From assembly GCA_022842885.1 (NCBI GenBank), contig JALHOR010000023.1, positions 1 through 59,830 of the forward strand: DNA of 59,830 bases. Reading direction: 5' to 3'. This document shows, one piece after another, positions 52,158 through 59,830 of this stretch. The notes beneath the pieces were generated by a model that worked only from the letters and a program-made list of their open reading frames with translations, was not told where the DNA came from and made no database searches. This DNA is from Anaerolineae bacterium (GTDB taxonomy: Bacteria; Chloroflexota; Anaerolineae; Aggregatilineales; Phototrophicaceae). The position numbers and the translations under genes are program-made. How positions within the stretch are numbered: the stretch's first letter is position 1; every line of letters begins with the position of its first letter.

Positions 52158-53138
52158 TTACAGTATCTCCTTGACAGCGGCAACAATTTTCGCCGCATCG
52201 GGCAGCGCCATCAGTTCAATTTTCTTGGAGTAAGGCAGCGGCACATCCAGCGATGACACCCGTTTGATGGGCGCATCCATGTAATCAAAGCAATGTTCTT
52301 GGATTTGCGCGGCAAGCTCACTACCAAAACTATACATCGGCAATGATTCTTCGACAATCACGGCACGGTTGGTCTTACGGAAACTCTCAAAAACCAATTC
52401 CGTATCCAATGGGCGCAACCACCGCAAATCCACGACTTCGGCTTCTATGCCATCTTTTTCTAATTCTTTTGCCGCTTGCAATGCCCAATCCACACCCCGC
52501 GCATAGGCAATTAACGATACATGCTTGCCTTCGCGTTTGATGTCGCCTTTGCCCACTGGCACGAGATAATCTTCATCATCTGGCACAGGACCCGGCTTGG
52601 CATACAGGGCAATACTCTCCGTGAATAACACCGGATTTTCATCACGGATAGAGGTTTTTAACATGCCATAGGCATCAGCAGCATTCGATGGGCAACCGAC
52701 ATATAACCCCGTAAAATGCGCGAAAATCGGCTCAGGCGTGTGTGAGTGCGAAGCGGTGGCTTGGTCGCCCCAACCGCTGGCTGCCCGGAAAACGACTGGC
52801 ACTTTGAACATGCCATTAAAAAAATAATGAATTTTCGCAGCATGATTCACAATGGCATCTAATGCCAAAAAGGCAAAGTTAATCGTCATGAACTCTGCCA
52901 CCGGACGCAAGCCTGCCATCGCTGCGCCCACCGCTACGCCACCAATCGCCATTTCGCTAATGGGCGTATCTTTCACTCGTTTATCACCAAATTCTTCAAT
53001 AAAGCCACGAGTGACGCGGTGTGTGCCTTGCCATAAGCCGACTTCTTCGCCCATGACAAACACCCGTTCATCGCGGCGCATTTCTTCCAACAGCGCCCGC
53101 CGCAGCGCCTCGCGCATGGGTAAATTTTTGGTTGACAT
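52158..53138 (-). CDS. pdhB: Pyruvate dehydrogenase E1 component, beta subunit
   Basis: 326 residues, standard E1-beta. MREALRRALLEEMRRDERVFVMGEEVGLWQGTHRVTRGF opens it. The thiamine-pyrophosphate-interacting region contains DTPISEMAIGGVAVGAAMAGLRPV. The transketolase C-terminal domain has VSLIAYARGVDWALQAAKELEKDGI and VVDLRWLRPLD. It forms a heterotetramer with PdhA and decarboxylates pyruvate. It lies three bases after pdhA and two before pdhC. Confidence 0.95.
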   Translation of the reverse strand: MSTKNLPMREALRRALLEEMRRDERVFVMGEEVGLWQGTHRVTRGFIEEFGDKRVKDTPISEMAIGGVAVGAAMAGLRPVAEFMTINFAFLALDAIVNHAAKIHYFFNGMFKVPVVFRAASGWGDQATASHSHTPEPIFAHFTGLYVGCPSNAADAYGMLKTSIRDENPVLFTESIALYAKPGPVPDDEDYLVPVGKGDIKREGKHVSLIAYARGVDWALQAAKELEKDGIEAEVVDLRWLRPLDTELVFESFRKTNRAVIVEESLPMYSFGSELAAQIQEHCFDYMDAPIKRVSSLDVPLPYSKKIELMALPDAAKIVAAVKEIL

Positions 53139-53141
53139 CGC

Positions 53142-54131
53142 TCACCCCTGTCCTACATATATATTGCTCATCAAATACTCCAGCGTGTCCGGGAGTGGGC
53201 TGTTTTCGGCAAATTCAACTGATTCCGCGACGGCTTTTTTAGCATCAGCTTCTAATTTGCTCAAATCATGTTCCACATTTTTATAACGCTCCACCAGTTT
53301 GGAGCGCAGCAGCGTGATGGGGTCTTTATTGGCTTTCCATTCCGCCAATTCATCCGCCATACGGGTATCATACTGTTTATCCGATACACCATGCCCACGA
53401 TAGCGATAGGTGATGGCTTCGATTAAGACTGAGCCATGTCCGTTACGGGCATGTTCCATCGCGTGCTGCACGGTGTCGTACATCTTAAAAACATCTTGCC
53501 CATCTACACGCTCCATATCTTTGATGCCATAGCCCAAAGCGCGTTGGTGCAAAATGGGATTTCCGGCGGCAATATCAATATCTGTTCCCATGCCATAGCC
53601 GTTATTTTCGATAATCCACACCACCGGTAATTTCCATGCGCCCGCCATATTCAGCGTTTCGTGGAAATAGCCATTATTGGTTGCACCATCGCCGATGAAC
53701 GAAATAACTGCTGCGCCTGTATTGTTGTACTGCGCTTCTAACGCGATGCCTGCTGCAAGCGGCAAATGCCCGCCGACAATGGCATAGCCGCCCCAAAAAT
53801 TATGATTTTTAGAGGCAATATGCATTGAGCCACCTTTACCGCCGCTAGTGCCAGTGCTTTTGCCCATCATTTCTGCCATTACTGGTTTGGCATCTACGCC
53901 CAATGCCAGCGCAATGCCATGGTCACGATACGCGGTGATAATGTGGTCTTTGCCAATGTGCATGTTAGCAACGGCTGCCACACCGATCGCCTCATGCCCG
54001 CTGTAGAGGTGCAAATACACCCCCGTAATGCGCTTTTCTTGGTAAAGTTGGTAGCAGGTTTCTTCAAAATCACGAATCAACACCATCTGCCGATACCAGT
54101 CGAGCAGCGTCTCTTTATTAGGTCCTGCCAT
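53142..54131 (-). CDS. pdhA: Pyruvate dehydrogenase E1 component, alpha subunit
   Basis: 329 residues. The thiamine-diphosphate motif GDGATNNGYFHETLNMAGAWKLPVVWIIENNGYGMGT is complete, with GKGGSMHI and YRYRGHGVSD also present. It is the first gene of a tight E1-alpha, E1-beta, E2 operon. No E3 (dihydrolipoamide dehydrogenase) gene is in the window. GAGGAGA lies upstream of the ATG. The sequence is also compatible with acetoin dehydrogenase E1, but the operon layout favours pyruvate dehydrogenase. Confidence 0.94.
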   Translation of the reverse strand: MAGPNKETLLDWYRQMVLIRDFEETCYQLYQEKRITGVYLHLYSGHEAIGVAAVANMHIGKDHIITAYRDHGIALALGVDAKPVMAEMMGKSTGTSGGKGGSMHIASKNHNFWGGYAIVGGHLPLAAGIALEAQYNNTGAAVISFIGDGATNNGYFHETLNMAGAWKLPVVWIIENNGYGMGTDIDIAAGNPILHQRALGYGIKDMERVDGQDVFKMYDTVQHAMEHARNGHGSVLIEAITYRYRGHGVSDKQYDTRMADELAEWKANKDPITLLRSKLVERYKNVEHDLSKLEADAKKAVAESVEFAENSPLPDTLEYLMSNIYVGQG

Positions 54132-54271
54132 TAACTATGTCTCCTCATGTGTTGTAGTAACACCCCGTGGGCATATAGCCTCTCTGAACGCTCACAAGTT
54201 TACCTGTGGTTGGGCGCATGGTCAAACTTAGATGCTCTAAATGGTCTTAACACCATTCGGAGTCATGTTAT

Positions 54272-54279
54272 GGTATAAT
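54272..54279 (+). promoter_or_regulatory. Extended -10 promoter of the first HTH/LAGLIDADG-like gene
   Basis: GGTATAAT with the upstream T gives TGGTATAAT (TGn extended -10, 54271-54279), 38 bases before the ATG. The whole leader, from about gagtcatgttatgg to the start, is repeated before the second gene. Confidence 0.6.
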
Positions 54280-54316
54280 TAATATTAACATCAACTAGAC
54301 TCTGCGAGTGATTCTC

Positions 54317-54988
54317 ATGGCGAGTAAATACGCACATCTTCGCGCAAAGGCACGCGAACTGCGGCAAAAAGGCTACACACTGACCGATATTATAGACATG
54401 CTGAAGATGCCTAGAAGTACAATTTACGGCTGGATTCAGGATATTGAGGTTGAAATTCAAAAGACAGAACACCGAACAGAAGCTCAAAAAGCTGGCACAA
54501 AAGCCATGCAAGAAAAATTTGCTGCCTTACGAGATCAAGCGTATCAACAAGGTATGGCAGAAGCGCCGGAATTGCTTAAAGATTATTCTTTTCGGGATTT
54601 TGTAGTTTTGTATTTGGCTGAAGGGTCAAAAAAACATCGTAATCAAGTCGCTATTGCTAACTCAGATGTAACTGTTATGAAGTTAGCTTATGCATGGTTG
54701 GTTCGTTACGGAAAAGATGCAAGTAAATTAGATTACTATGTTCAGATGCACATTGACCATGATGAAGATGAGGTAAAACAGTACTGGGCATATGCATTGA
54801 ATATTGATCCAACAAAGATAAAAACAATGCGTAAATCCAATAGTGGACAATTAAAAGGCAGGAAATTTAACTCGCAATATGGTGTACTCAGTATTCAACT
54901 AGGAGATACATACTTGCGAGCTAGACTTGAAGCCTGGATGGATTACCTCCGAAAACAATGGGTAGATGCAAAATTCGATAATTCTTAG
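54317..54988 (+). CDS. HTH plus single-LAGLIDADG-like protein, copy 1
   Basis: 223 residues. An N-terminal helix-turn-helix (about 5-42: LRAKARELRQKGYTLTDII then a recognition helix PRSTIYGWIQ) is followed by a charged helical linker. The core then reads DFVVLYLAEGSKK, ANSDVTVMKLAYAWL, YVQMHIDHDEDEVKQYWAYALNI and GDTYLRARLEAWMDYL. VVLYLAEG matches the spacing of a LAGLIDADG helix with Glu as the acid. One motif only suggests a dimer, either a nuclease or a DNA-binding regulator. Composition is AT-richer than the pdh genes. It is tandem with copy 2 and next to two tRNA genes. Confidence 0.65.
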   Translation: MASKYAHLRAKARELRQKGYTLTDIIDMLKMPRSTIYGWIQDIEVEIQKTEHRTEAQKAGTKAMQEKFAALRDQAYQQGMAEAPELLKDYSFRDFVVLYLAEGSKKHRNQVAIANSDVTVMKLAYAWLVRYGKDASKLDYYVQMHIDHDEDEVKQYWAYALNIDPTKIKTMRKSNSGQLKGRKFNSQYGVLSIQLGDTYLRARLEAWMDYLRKQWVDAKFDNS

Positions 54989-55007
54989 CTTAATGAGAGT
55001 CATGTTA

Positions 55008-55016
55008 TGGTATAAT
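55008..55016 (+). promoter_or_regulatory. Extended -10 promoter of the second HTH/LAGLIDADG-like gene
   Basis: TGGTATAAT, identical to that of copy 1, inside a leader that is almost base-for-base the same from gagtcatgttatgg to the ATG at 55054. Confidence 0.6.
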
Positions 55017-55053
55017 CAACATTAACATCAACTGGACTCTGCGAGTGATTCTC

Positions 55054-55734
55054 ATGGCAAACAAATACGCACATCTTCGCGCAAAGGCACGCGAATTGCG
55101 GCAAAAAGGCTACACACTGACCGATATTATAGACATGCTGAAGATGCCAGAAGATATGCTTAACCAATGGATACAGACTGTAGAAATTTTAGAAGAATAT
55201 AAGCGTCCTAAACATGACCCTACATATTCAGATGCCCAGCGTAATCGAGACCAACGTAATTCTGAACGTTTCGCTGAAAAACGGCAATTGGCATATGAGC
55301 AAGGCTTGGCAGAAGCACCGGAATTGCTTAAAGATTATTCTTTTCGAGATTTTGTAGTTTTGTATTTGGCTGAAGGTTATAAAAGAGATCGCAACTCAGT
55401 TTCTATTGCGAATTCTGATTCTAATGTGATGGTATTGTCACAGTATTGGATACTTAAACTCGCAAATGCAAATAACACCATTGAATATCAAGTGCAAATT
55501 CATAAAGACCATGATGAGGCTGAAATAAAACAATATTGGGCAAATGTTCTTAATATTTTGCCGCACCAAGTTAAAATTCAGCGTAAATCAAATAGTGGTG
55601 AATTAGATAGTAGAAAATTTCGTTCAGTACATGGAGTTTTTTCAATCAGGATTGGGGATACCTATTTACGTGCTAGACTTGAAGCATGGATGGATTATCT
55701 CCGAAAACAATGGGTAGACGTGAAACAAGATTAA
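55054..55734 (+). CDS. HTH plus single-LAGLIDADG-like protein, copy 2
   Basis: 226 residues. The first 32 codons match copy 1 almost base for base (one amino-acid change, MANKYAH for MASKYAH). Identity then stops at the recognition helix, which reads PEDMLNQWIQ instead of PRSTIYGWIQ, and the linker (EYKRPKHDPTYSDAQ) is unrelated. It returns in AEAPELLKDYSFRDFVVLYLAEG and in the last 25 residues. The LAGLIDADG-like Glu is kept. Both proteins probably share fold and partner surface but bind different DNA. The stop is 20 bases before tRNA-Pro. Confidence 0.65.
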   Translation: MANKYAHLRAKARELRQKGYTLTDIIDMLKMPEDMLNQWIQTVEILEEYKRPKHDPTYSDAQRNRDQRNSERFAEKRQLAYEQGLAEAPELLKDYSFRDFVVLYLAEGYKRDRNSVSIANSDSNVMVLSQYWILKLANANNTIEYQVQIHKDHDEAEIKQYWANVLNILPHQVKIQRKSNSGELDSRKFRSVHGVFSIRIGDTYLRARLEAWMDYLRKQWVDVKQD

Positions 55735-55754
55735 TGCTATCATGGTTGTAGTTT

Positions 55755-55827
55755 CGGGGCGTAGCGAAGTTGGCATCGCGCCGCGTTTGGGACGCGGAGA
55801 TCATCGGTTCAAATCCGGTCGCCCCGA
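55755..55827 (+). tRNA. tRNA-Pro(TGG)
   Basis: 73 bases. Acceptor CGGGGCG / CGCCCCG, D arm GCGA / TCGC, anticodon stem CCGCG / CGCGG with loop TTTGGGA (anticodon TGG), T arm ATCGG / CCGGT with loop TTCAAAT. The discriminator is A and CCA is not encoded. Confidence 0.96.
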
Positions 55828-55843
55828 TATGAAAATACTACAT

Positions 55844-55914
55844 GCGGGTATGGTGTAGTGGTAGCACGCGACCCTTCCAAGGTCTCAGCATGAGTTCGAA
55901 TCTCATTACCCGCT
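55844..55914 (+). tRNA. tRNA-Gly(TCC)
   Basis: 71 bases. Acceptor GCGGGTA / TACCCGC, anticodon loop CTTCCAA (anticodon TCC), T arm ATGAG / CTCAT with loop TTCGAAT. The outer pair of the anticodon stem is mismatched. CCA is not encoded. It lies 16 bases after tRNA-Pro, so the two share a transcript. Confidence 0.95.
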
Positions 55915-55920
55915 ACAACA

Positions 55921-55953
55921 AAAACAGCCTCCACAATTGGACGCTGTTTTTTT
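55921..55953 (+). terminator. Terminator after the tRNA pair
   Basis: AAAACAGC / GCTGTTTT with an inner TCCA / TGGA pairing, followed by a total of seven T residues. Confidence 0.85.
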
Positions 55954-56056
55954 GATTCAAGACGGCTTATAACGCCAATAGCATCCCCAAACACAACGGT
56001 TGCGGGTATCATAAGCCAATCAAAAATTGTGTATAAAATAATCATCCAAAATCATC

Positions 56057-56818
56057 ATGCCCACCAAAATCCTAAAAACCAGCGATCTTGCCAAAGCGAT
56101 TGGCGTGCATGTGAATACGATTCGCTTGTATGAAGCCGATGGTTTTTTGCTGGCGGTTCCCCGTGCGGAAAATGGCTATCGGCAATATACGCCCATGCAC
56201 TTGGAACAAGCGCGGTTGGCACATCTGGCACTGCGCTATCCATATTTGCTGCACGATAAACCGTTGCTCATTCACTTGGTCAAGAGTGCCGCCTGTCTTG
56301 ATTTGGGCATGGCAATGGAACTCGCCTATCAATATTTGGTGCATGTTCGCATCGAAAGAACGTATGCCGAAGCAGCAATCGAATTTTTGGAACGCTGGGC
56401 AGCCGGGCATTTGCTGGACTCATCGCAGGAAAAAATGAACATCACCCAAGCGGCACAGCATTTGAACGTCACGGTGGATATGCTGCGAAATTGGGAACGC
56501 AACGGCTTAATCAAGATTCCGCGTGACCCGCACAACCGCTATCGGCTGTACGGCACAACCGAATTTGGGCGGCTGCGCGTGATTCGCATGTTGGTTAAAT
56601 CGGGTTACAGCCTCATGGCAATTTTACGAATGCTGCGCCAATTTGATGCAGGCAAAACCGACAATCTGCGTTTGGCATTAGACCTGCCACATGAAGACGA
56701 TGAATATATTAATGTCATCGCTGACCGCTGGTTATCCAGCCTCATGGAATTAGAAAATCGGGCGCAAGCCGTTATCCGACAGCTTGGTCACATGATTGAG
56801 ATGGTTCATGCGCCCTGA
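56057..56818 (+). CDS. Double-HTH MerR-family regulator
   Basis: 253 residues carrying two complete MerR winged-HTH domains. The first (about 5-75) has LAKAIGVHVNTIRLYEADGFLL and NGYRQYTPMHLEQARL. The second (about 130-200) has MNITQAAQHLNVTVDMLRNWERNGLIKIPRDPHNRYRLYGTTEFGRLRVIRML. A cysteine-poor C-terminal helix makes metal sensing unlikely. It stands 204 bases upstream of the UvrA-like gene on the same strand and probably controls it, perhaps in response to a DNA-binding drug. That link is inferred from position. Confidence 0.88.
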   Translation: MPTKILKTSDLAKAIGVHVNTIRLYEADGFLLAVPRAENGYRQYTPMHLEQARLAHLALRYPYLLHDKPLLIHLVKSAACLDLGMAMELAYQYLVHVRIERTYAEAAIEFLERWAAGHLLDSSQEKMNITQAAQHLNVTVDMLRNWERNGLIKIPRDPHNRYRLYGTTEFGRLRVIRMLVKSGYSLMAILRMLRQFDAGKTDNLRLALDLPHEDDEYINVIADRWLSSLMELENRAQAVIRQLGHMIEMVHAP

Positions 56819-57022
56819 TATTTATTTTCAGGGCAAACATTGGTATGCGATAGTAGGGTTTGATAGCGAAAATTTGTGCTAAAAACAGGCGAAAAAGCGT
56901 AGAATTTGTTCAAAAACTTCTCATTACAATGTAGTCTCTCGTTCAAAACCCTCCACAAACACCCCAATCCATTATCATTAAAGAGTAAGCCAAACAGTTA
57001 CCCAATTTCACACTGAGGGGTT

Positions 57023-59272
57023 ATGATACAGGAATATATTGTCATCCGGGGCGCACGCGAAAATAACCTGAAAAATGTTTCGCTGCATATCCCTAAACGC
57101 AAAATCACGGTCTTCACGGGTGTTTCTGGTTCAGGCAAATCGTCTATCGTGTTTGATACGATTGCGACCGAAGCGCAGCGGCTTTTGAATGAGAATTTCA
57201 GTGTGTTCATCCGTAATTTTCTGCCGCGCTATTCGCAACCCGAAGCCGATGCCATCGAAAATTTAAGCATGGCAATTGTGGTAGACCAAAAACGTTTAGG
57301 CGGCGGGTCGCATTCAACGCTAGGAACAATTACCGATATTTCGTCTATCATGCGGCGGCTGTTTTCGCGGTTTGGGCAACCGTTTGTCGGCTACTCTAAT
57401 GCGTTTTCGTTCAATGACCCACAGGGCATGTGTCCTGAATGCAATGGCATGGGGCAGAAAATGGGCGTGGATTTGAACTTATTTCTGGATATGTCCAAAT
57501 CGCTCAATGAAGGCGCGATTCTGTTCCCAGATTATGGCGTGGATAAATGGGATTGGACACTTTGCACGCAATCTGGCTTGTTCGATAACGATAAAAAGCT
57601 GCAAGACTATAGCGATGAAGAAATGCATCTGCTGCTGCACAGCGAACCATACAAAGTCAAAACGCAGCTTGCGGGCAAACCTATTAATCTTACGTTTGAG
57701 GGCATCATTGATAAATTTAGCCGCAAATACATCACCCGCGACCTGAAAACCTTATCCGACCGCACGCAAAAAACCGTCGAGCCGTATCTGACGTTACAGC
57801 TTTGCCCATTGTGTCATGGGGCGCGGCTGAGTCCGGCGGCGCTGTCGTGCAAAATTAATGGCTACAACATTGCTGATTTATCGGTGATGGAAATTGGCAC
57901 ATTAGTCGAAGTGATTAAAGCGATTCAGATTCCGACGGCAGCACCGTTAGTCGCGGCACTGGCGGAACGTTTGCAGCAGGTGATTGATATTGGCTTGGAA
58001 TATCTGACGCTGGCTCGCCCGACGGATACCTTATCGGGCGGCGAATCGCAGCGCGTAAAAATCGTCAAACATTTGGGCAGCAGTTTGGTGGATGTGATGT
58101 ATATCTTTGATGAGCCGAGTATCGGGCTGCATCCCCGCGATATTCACCGCATGAATGACCTGCTGCAACAACTGCGCGATAAAGGCAATACGGTGATTGT
58201 GGTCGAACATGACCGCGATGTGATGCAAGTGGCAGATTATATTGTGGATGTGGGACCCAAAGCAGGCAGCAAAGGTGGCACGATTGTTTACGAAGGCAGT
58301 TTTGAAGGGCTGCGCCATGCTGATACCTTAACTGGGCAATTTTTGCAGCGTTCTCTACCCATTAAGAGCGCGTTTCGTCCGGCAAAAGGCACGCTGCCGA
58401 TTCATCATGCCAATATCAACAATTTACAAAATGTCAGCGTGGATATTCCCAAAGGTGTTTTAACCGTCGTCACTGGGGTGGCGGGGTCTGGCAAAAGTTC
58501 GCTCATCAATCAGGCATTTCTCAGCCAACACCCCAATGCGATTGTGATTGACCAATCGCCCGTCGGCGTGAATACGCGCTCGAATCCCGCGACCTATACG
58601 GGCATCATGGATGATGTTCGCAAAGCCTTCGCTGCCGCCAACAAAGTCAACGCGGGATTATTCAGTTTTAATTCCAAAGGCGCGTGCGAAAATTGCCAAG
58701 GCTTAGGCGTGATTTATACCGATTTGGGCTTCATGGACAGCGTGAAAACCCCATGCGAAATTTGTGATGGCAAACGCTTCAAAGACGAAGTGCTGGAATA
58801 CAAATTTAATGGCAAGTCTATCACCGATGTATTGGCGATGACCGTGCAGCAGGCGCTCGAATTTTTTGACATCAAAGAGGTGGTTCGTAAATTGCAGGCG
58901 ATGAGCGATGTCGGCTTAGATTATCTGACGTTGGGGCAACCGCTGAGTACACTGTCCGGCGGGGAATGCCAGCGGCTGAAACTTGCCAGCGAATTGCACA
59001 AAAAAGGCAGCATTTATGTGATGGACGAACCCACCACCGGCTTACACATGTCGGACATCACGCATCTGCTTACCATCATGAATCGCTTGGTAGACAGCGG
59101 CAACAGCGTGATTATCATCGAACACAATTTGGATGTGATTCGCAATGCCGATTGGATTATTGATATGGGACCCGAAGGGGGCAGCAAAGGGGGTCATGTC
59201 ATCTTTGAAGGCACGCCGCACCAAATGCTCACAGCAGACCAATCGCTGACAGCGCGGTATATTCGCACGTAA
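57023..59272 (+). CDS. Short UvrA-like ABC ATPase (UvrA2/drug-resistance type)
   Basis: 749 residues against about 940 for UvrA. Two ABC modules are present: Walker A TGVSGSGKSS (33-41), signature LSGGESQRVKI (about 336) and IFDEPSIGLHPRD; then TGVAGSGKSS (about 484), LSGGECQRLKLA (about 643) and VMDEPTTGLH. Zinc-finger cysteines appear in CPECNGMG with CPLCHG, and in CENCQGLG with CEICDG. The region corresponding to the UvrB-binding domain is shortened, as in UvrA2 and DrrC-like proteins that protect against DNA-intercalating antibiotics. It probably does not replace UvrA in excision repair. GAGGGG precedes the ATG. Confidence 0.9.
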   Translation: MIQEYIVIRGARENNLKNVSLHIPKRKITVFTGVSGSGKSSIVFDTIATEAQRLLNENFSVFIRNFLPRYSQPEADAIENLSMAIVVDQKRLGGGSHSTLGTITDISSIMRRLFSRFGQPFVGYSNAFSFNDPQGMCPECNGMGQKMGVDLNLFLDMSKSLNEGAILFPDYGVDKWDWTLCTQSGLFDNDKKLQDYSDEEMHLLLHSEPYKVKTQLAGKPINLTFEGIIDKFSRKYITRDLKTLSDRTQKTVEPYLTLQLCPLCHGARLSPAALSCKINGYNIADLSVMEIGTLVEVIKAIQIPTAAPLVAALAERLQQVIDIGLEYLTLARPTDTLSGGESQRVKIVKHLGSSLVDVMYIFDEPSIGLHPRDIHRMNDLLQQLRDKGNTVIVVEHDRDVMQVADYIVDVGPKAGSKGGTIVYEGSFEGLRHADTLTGQFLQRSLPIKSAFRPAKGTLPIHHANINNLQNVSVDIPKGVLTVVTGVAGSGKSSLINQAFLSQHPNAIVIDQSPVGVNTRSNPATYTGIMDDVRKAFAAANKVNAGLFSFNSKGACENCQGLGVIYTDLGFMDSVKTPCEICDGKRFKDEVLEYKFNGKSITDVLAMTVQQALEFFDIKEVVRKLQAMSDVGLDYLTLGQPLSTLSGGECQRLKLASELHKKGSIYVMDEPTTGLHMSDITHLLTIMNRLVDSGNSVIIIEHNLDVIRNADWIIDMGPEGGSKGGHVIFEGTPHQMLTADQSLTARYIRT

Positions 59273-59287
59273 CGACTTTTTATCGCT

Positions 59288-59311
59288 TGGGCGACATCGC
59301 TCGTCGCCCAT
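59288..59311. terminator. Hairpin after the UvrA-like gene
   Basis: TGGGCGAC / GTCGCCCA, eight pairs, starts about 15 bases after the stop. There is no T run downstream, so termination is uncertain; it may be another small dispersed palindrome. Confidence 0.4.
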
Positions 59312-59389
59312 GCTGCAAAACCCTCCTCATATGCACCAACCCTGTATGATGAATTTGACCGACCTGATTCATTCTAAAAAGGGTATCTC

Positions 59390-59830
59390 ATGGACACATT
59401 ACAAGCATTTTTCGCAAACAATCAACGCGATATTCACACGCTCACCGGGTATATCCAGCAGCATATTGACGCGGAATGGCAAACGGCATTCCAAGCGACG
59501 CACAGCAAAATGGTGGCGCTATACCCCAAAATTGGTGATAGTGTCTATGCACTGTATGGCAAACGTTTGTTTCAGCCCATCCATGACCAGTTGAAAGCGG
59601 TTGGCTTACGGGCAACCCCGCATCTCCCCGGCAGTTTACCGACCTCCCGTGAATGGGGTGCTGAAGAAGACCGCCAACGCTGGATGTGGAGCAAAATTAC
59701 TTCGGCAGACGGTGCGGCAATTGGTACCATTGTCACCGTATTTTTTCATGACCATCTACAAATTCGTATCCCGCGAGCGTTTCAGGTCATTGGATTAGAA
59801 GTGACCTCTAAAAAAGCTGTGATTGCGGCA
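59390..59830 (+). CDS. Unknown protein, 3' end cut by window edge
   Basis: 147 codons from an ATG at 59390, with AAAGGG six bases upstream, stay open to the window end. The sequence MDTLQAFFANNQRDIHTLTGYI continues with a helical region, then KRLFQPIHDQLKAVGLRATP, EEDRQRWMWSKITSADG and strand-like GTIVTVFFHDHLQIRIP. No signal peptide or membrane helix is seen. The family is not recognised; a mixed alpha/beta soluble protein is likely. Confidence 0.65.
   Translation, partial: MDTLQAFFANNQRDIHTLTGYIQQHIDAEWQTAFQATHSKMVALYPKIGDSVYALYGKRLFQPIHDQLKAVGLRATPHLPGSLPTSREWGAEEDRQRWMWSKITSADGAAIGTIVTVFFHDHLQIRIPRAFQVIGLEVTSKKAVIAA

Noticed and set aside
54258..55734. Tandem similar genes as an insertion sequence or transposon
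   Set aside because: There are no terminal inverted repeats, target duplications or DDE/HUH-type transposase residues; the repeat unit is promoter plus gene.
55755..55914. tRNA pair as an integration (att) site for a mobile element carrying the HTH/LAGLIDADG-like genes
   Set aside because: No integrase gene and no repeated tRNA 3' end could be found in the window, so only proximity is reported.
59288..59311. Riboswitch or RNA gene in the 59273-59389 gap
   Set aside because: Only one simple hairpin is seen; no known riboswitch core or conserved loop pattern.

Overview
The window most resembles a chromosome segment of a Chloroflexota bacterium, perhaps Anaerolineae-like. This is an inference from gene content, not from a marker gene. 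The clues are large Hanks-type kinases with TPR tails, PAS/GAF-rich histidine kinases, a FAS1 fusion, two Uma2 proteins, LCP and Lgt-like envelope genes, ClpC, and base composition that looks close to 50 percent GC over most of the window. Most of it is ordinary housekeeping and transport DNA. Many small dispersed repeats sit between genes, and one lies inside a gene.

Layout. 1-9.6 kb: a cut-off membrane protein, a Ser/Thr kinase with a TPR tail, an alpha/beta hydrolase, an AlbA_2/HepT-like pair, a KASIII-like synthase, a Band-7-like lipoprotein, a degenerate Lgt paralogue, and an Lrp regulator divergent from a receiver-like protein. 9.6-18.6 kb: a stand-alone nitrilase-type amidase, a phosphotransferase, a thioredoxin-like protein, tRNA-Ala(GGC), small membrane and DUF1330 proteins, a PhoD phosphatase, and an amino-acid ABC permease with a binding protein fused to a fasciclin domain. 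18.8-31.8 kb: a HEAT-repeat protein, a large polytopic membrane protein, GNAT, Uma2, an NTF2-like/SDR/nadE operon, a methyltransferase, clpC and two membrane-anchored proteins. 31.9-40.8 kb: a signalling cluster with a 1531-residue PAS/GAF histidine kinase, a divergent PknK-like kinase and an LCP protein.

40.9-44 kb is the clearest accessory patch. It holds a membrane-tethered excisionase-type HTH protein, an AT-rich ATPase-TOPRIM gene (OLD/PARIS-like), and a decayed hicAB toxin-antitoxin pair. 44-50.2 kb holds a MaoC hydratase and a complete branched-chain amino-acid-type ABC system (livK, G, F, H, M), interrupted by dispersed repeats. 50.2-54.1 kb holds a second Uma2 gene and the pyruvate dehydrogenase operon (E1 alpha, E1 beta, E2).

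54.2-59.8 kb is also accessory-like. Two tandem HTH/LAGLIDADG-like paralogues have nearly identical promoters and N-termini but different recognition helices, and they lie just upstream of tRNA-Pro(TGG) and tRNA-Gly(TCC). They are followed by a double-MerR regulator, a short UvrA2-like ATPase and a gene cut by the right edge. The best candidates for undescribed biology are the HTH/LAGLIDADG pair, the ATPase-TOPRIM gene, the AlbA_2/HepT-like pair and the binding-protein/FAS1 fusion.
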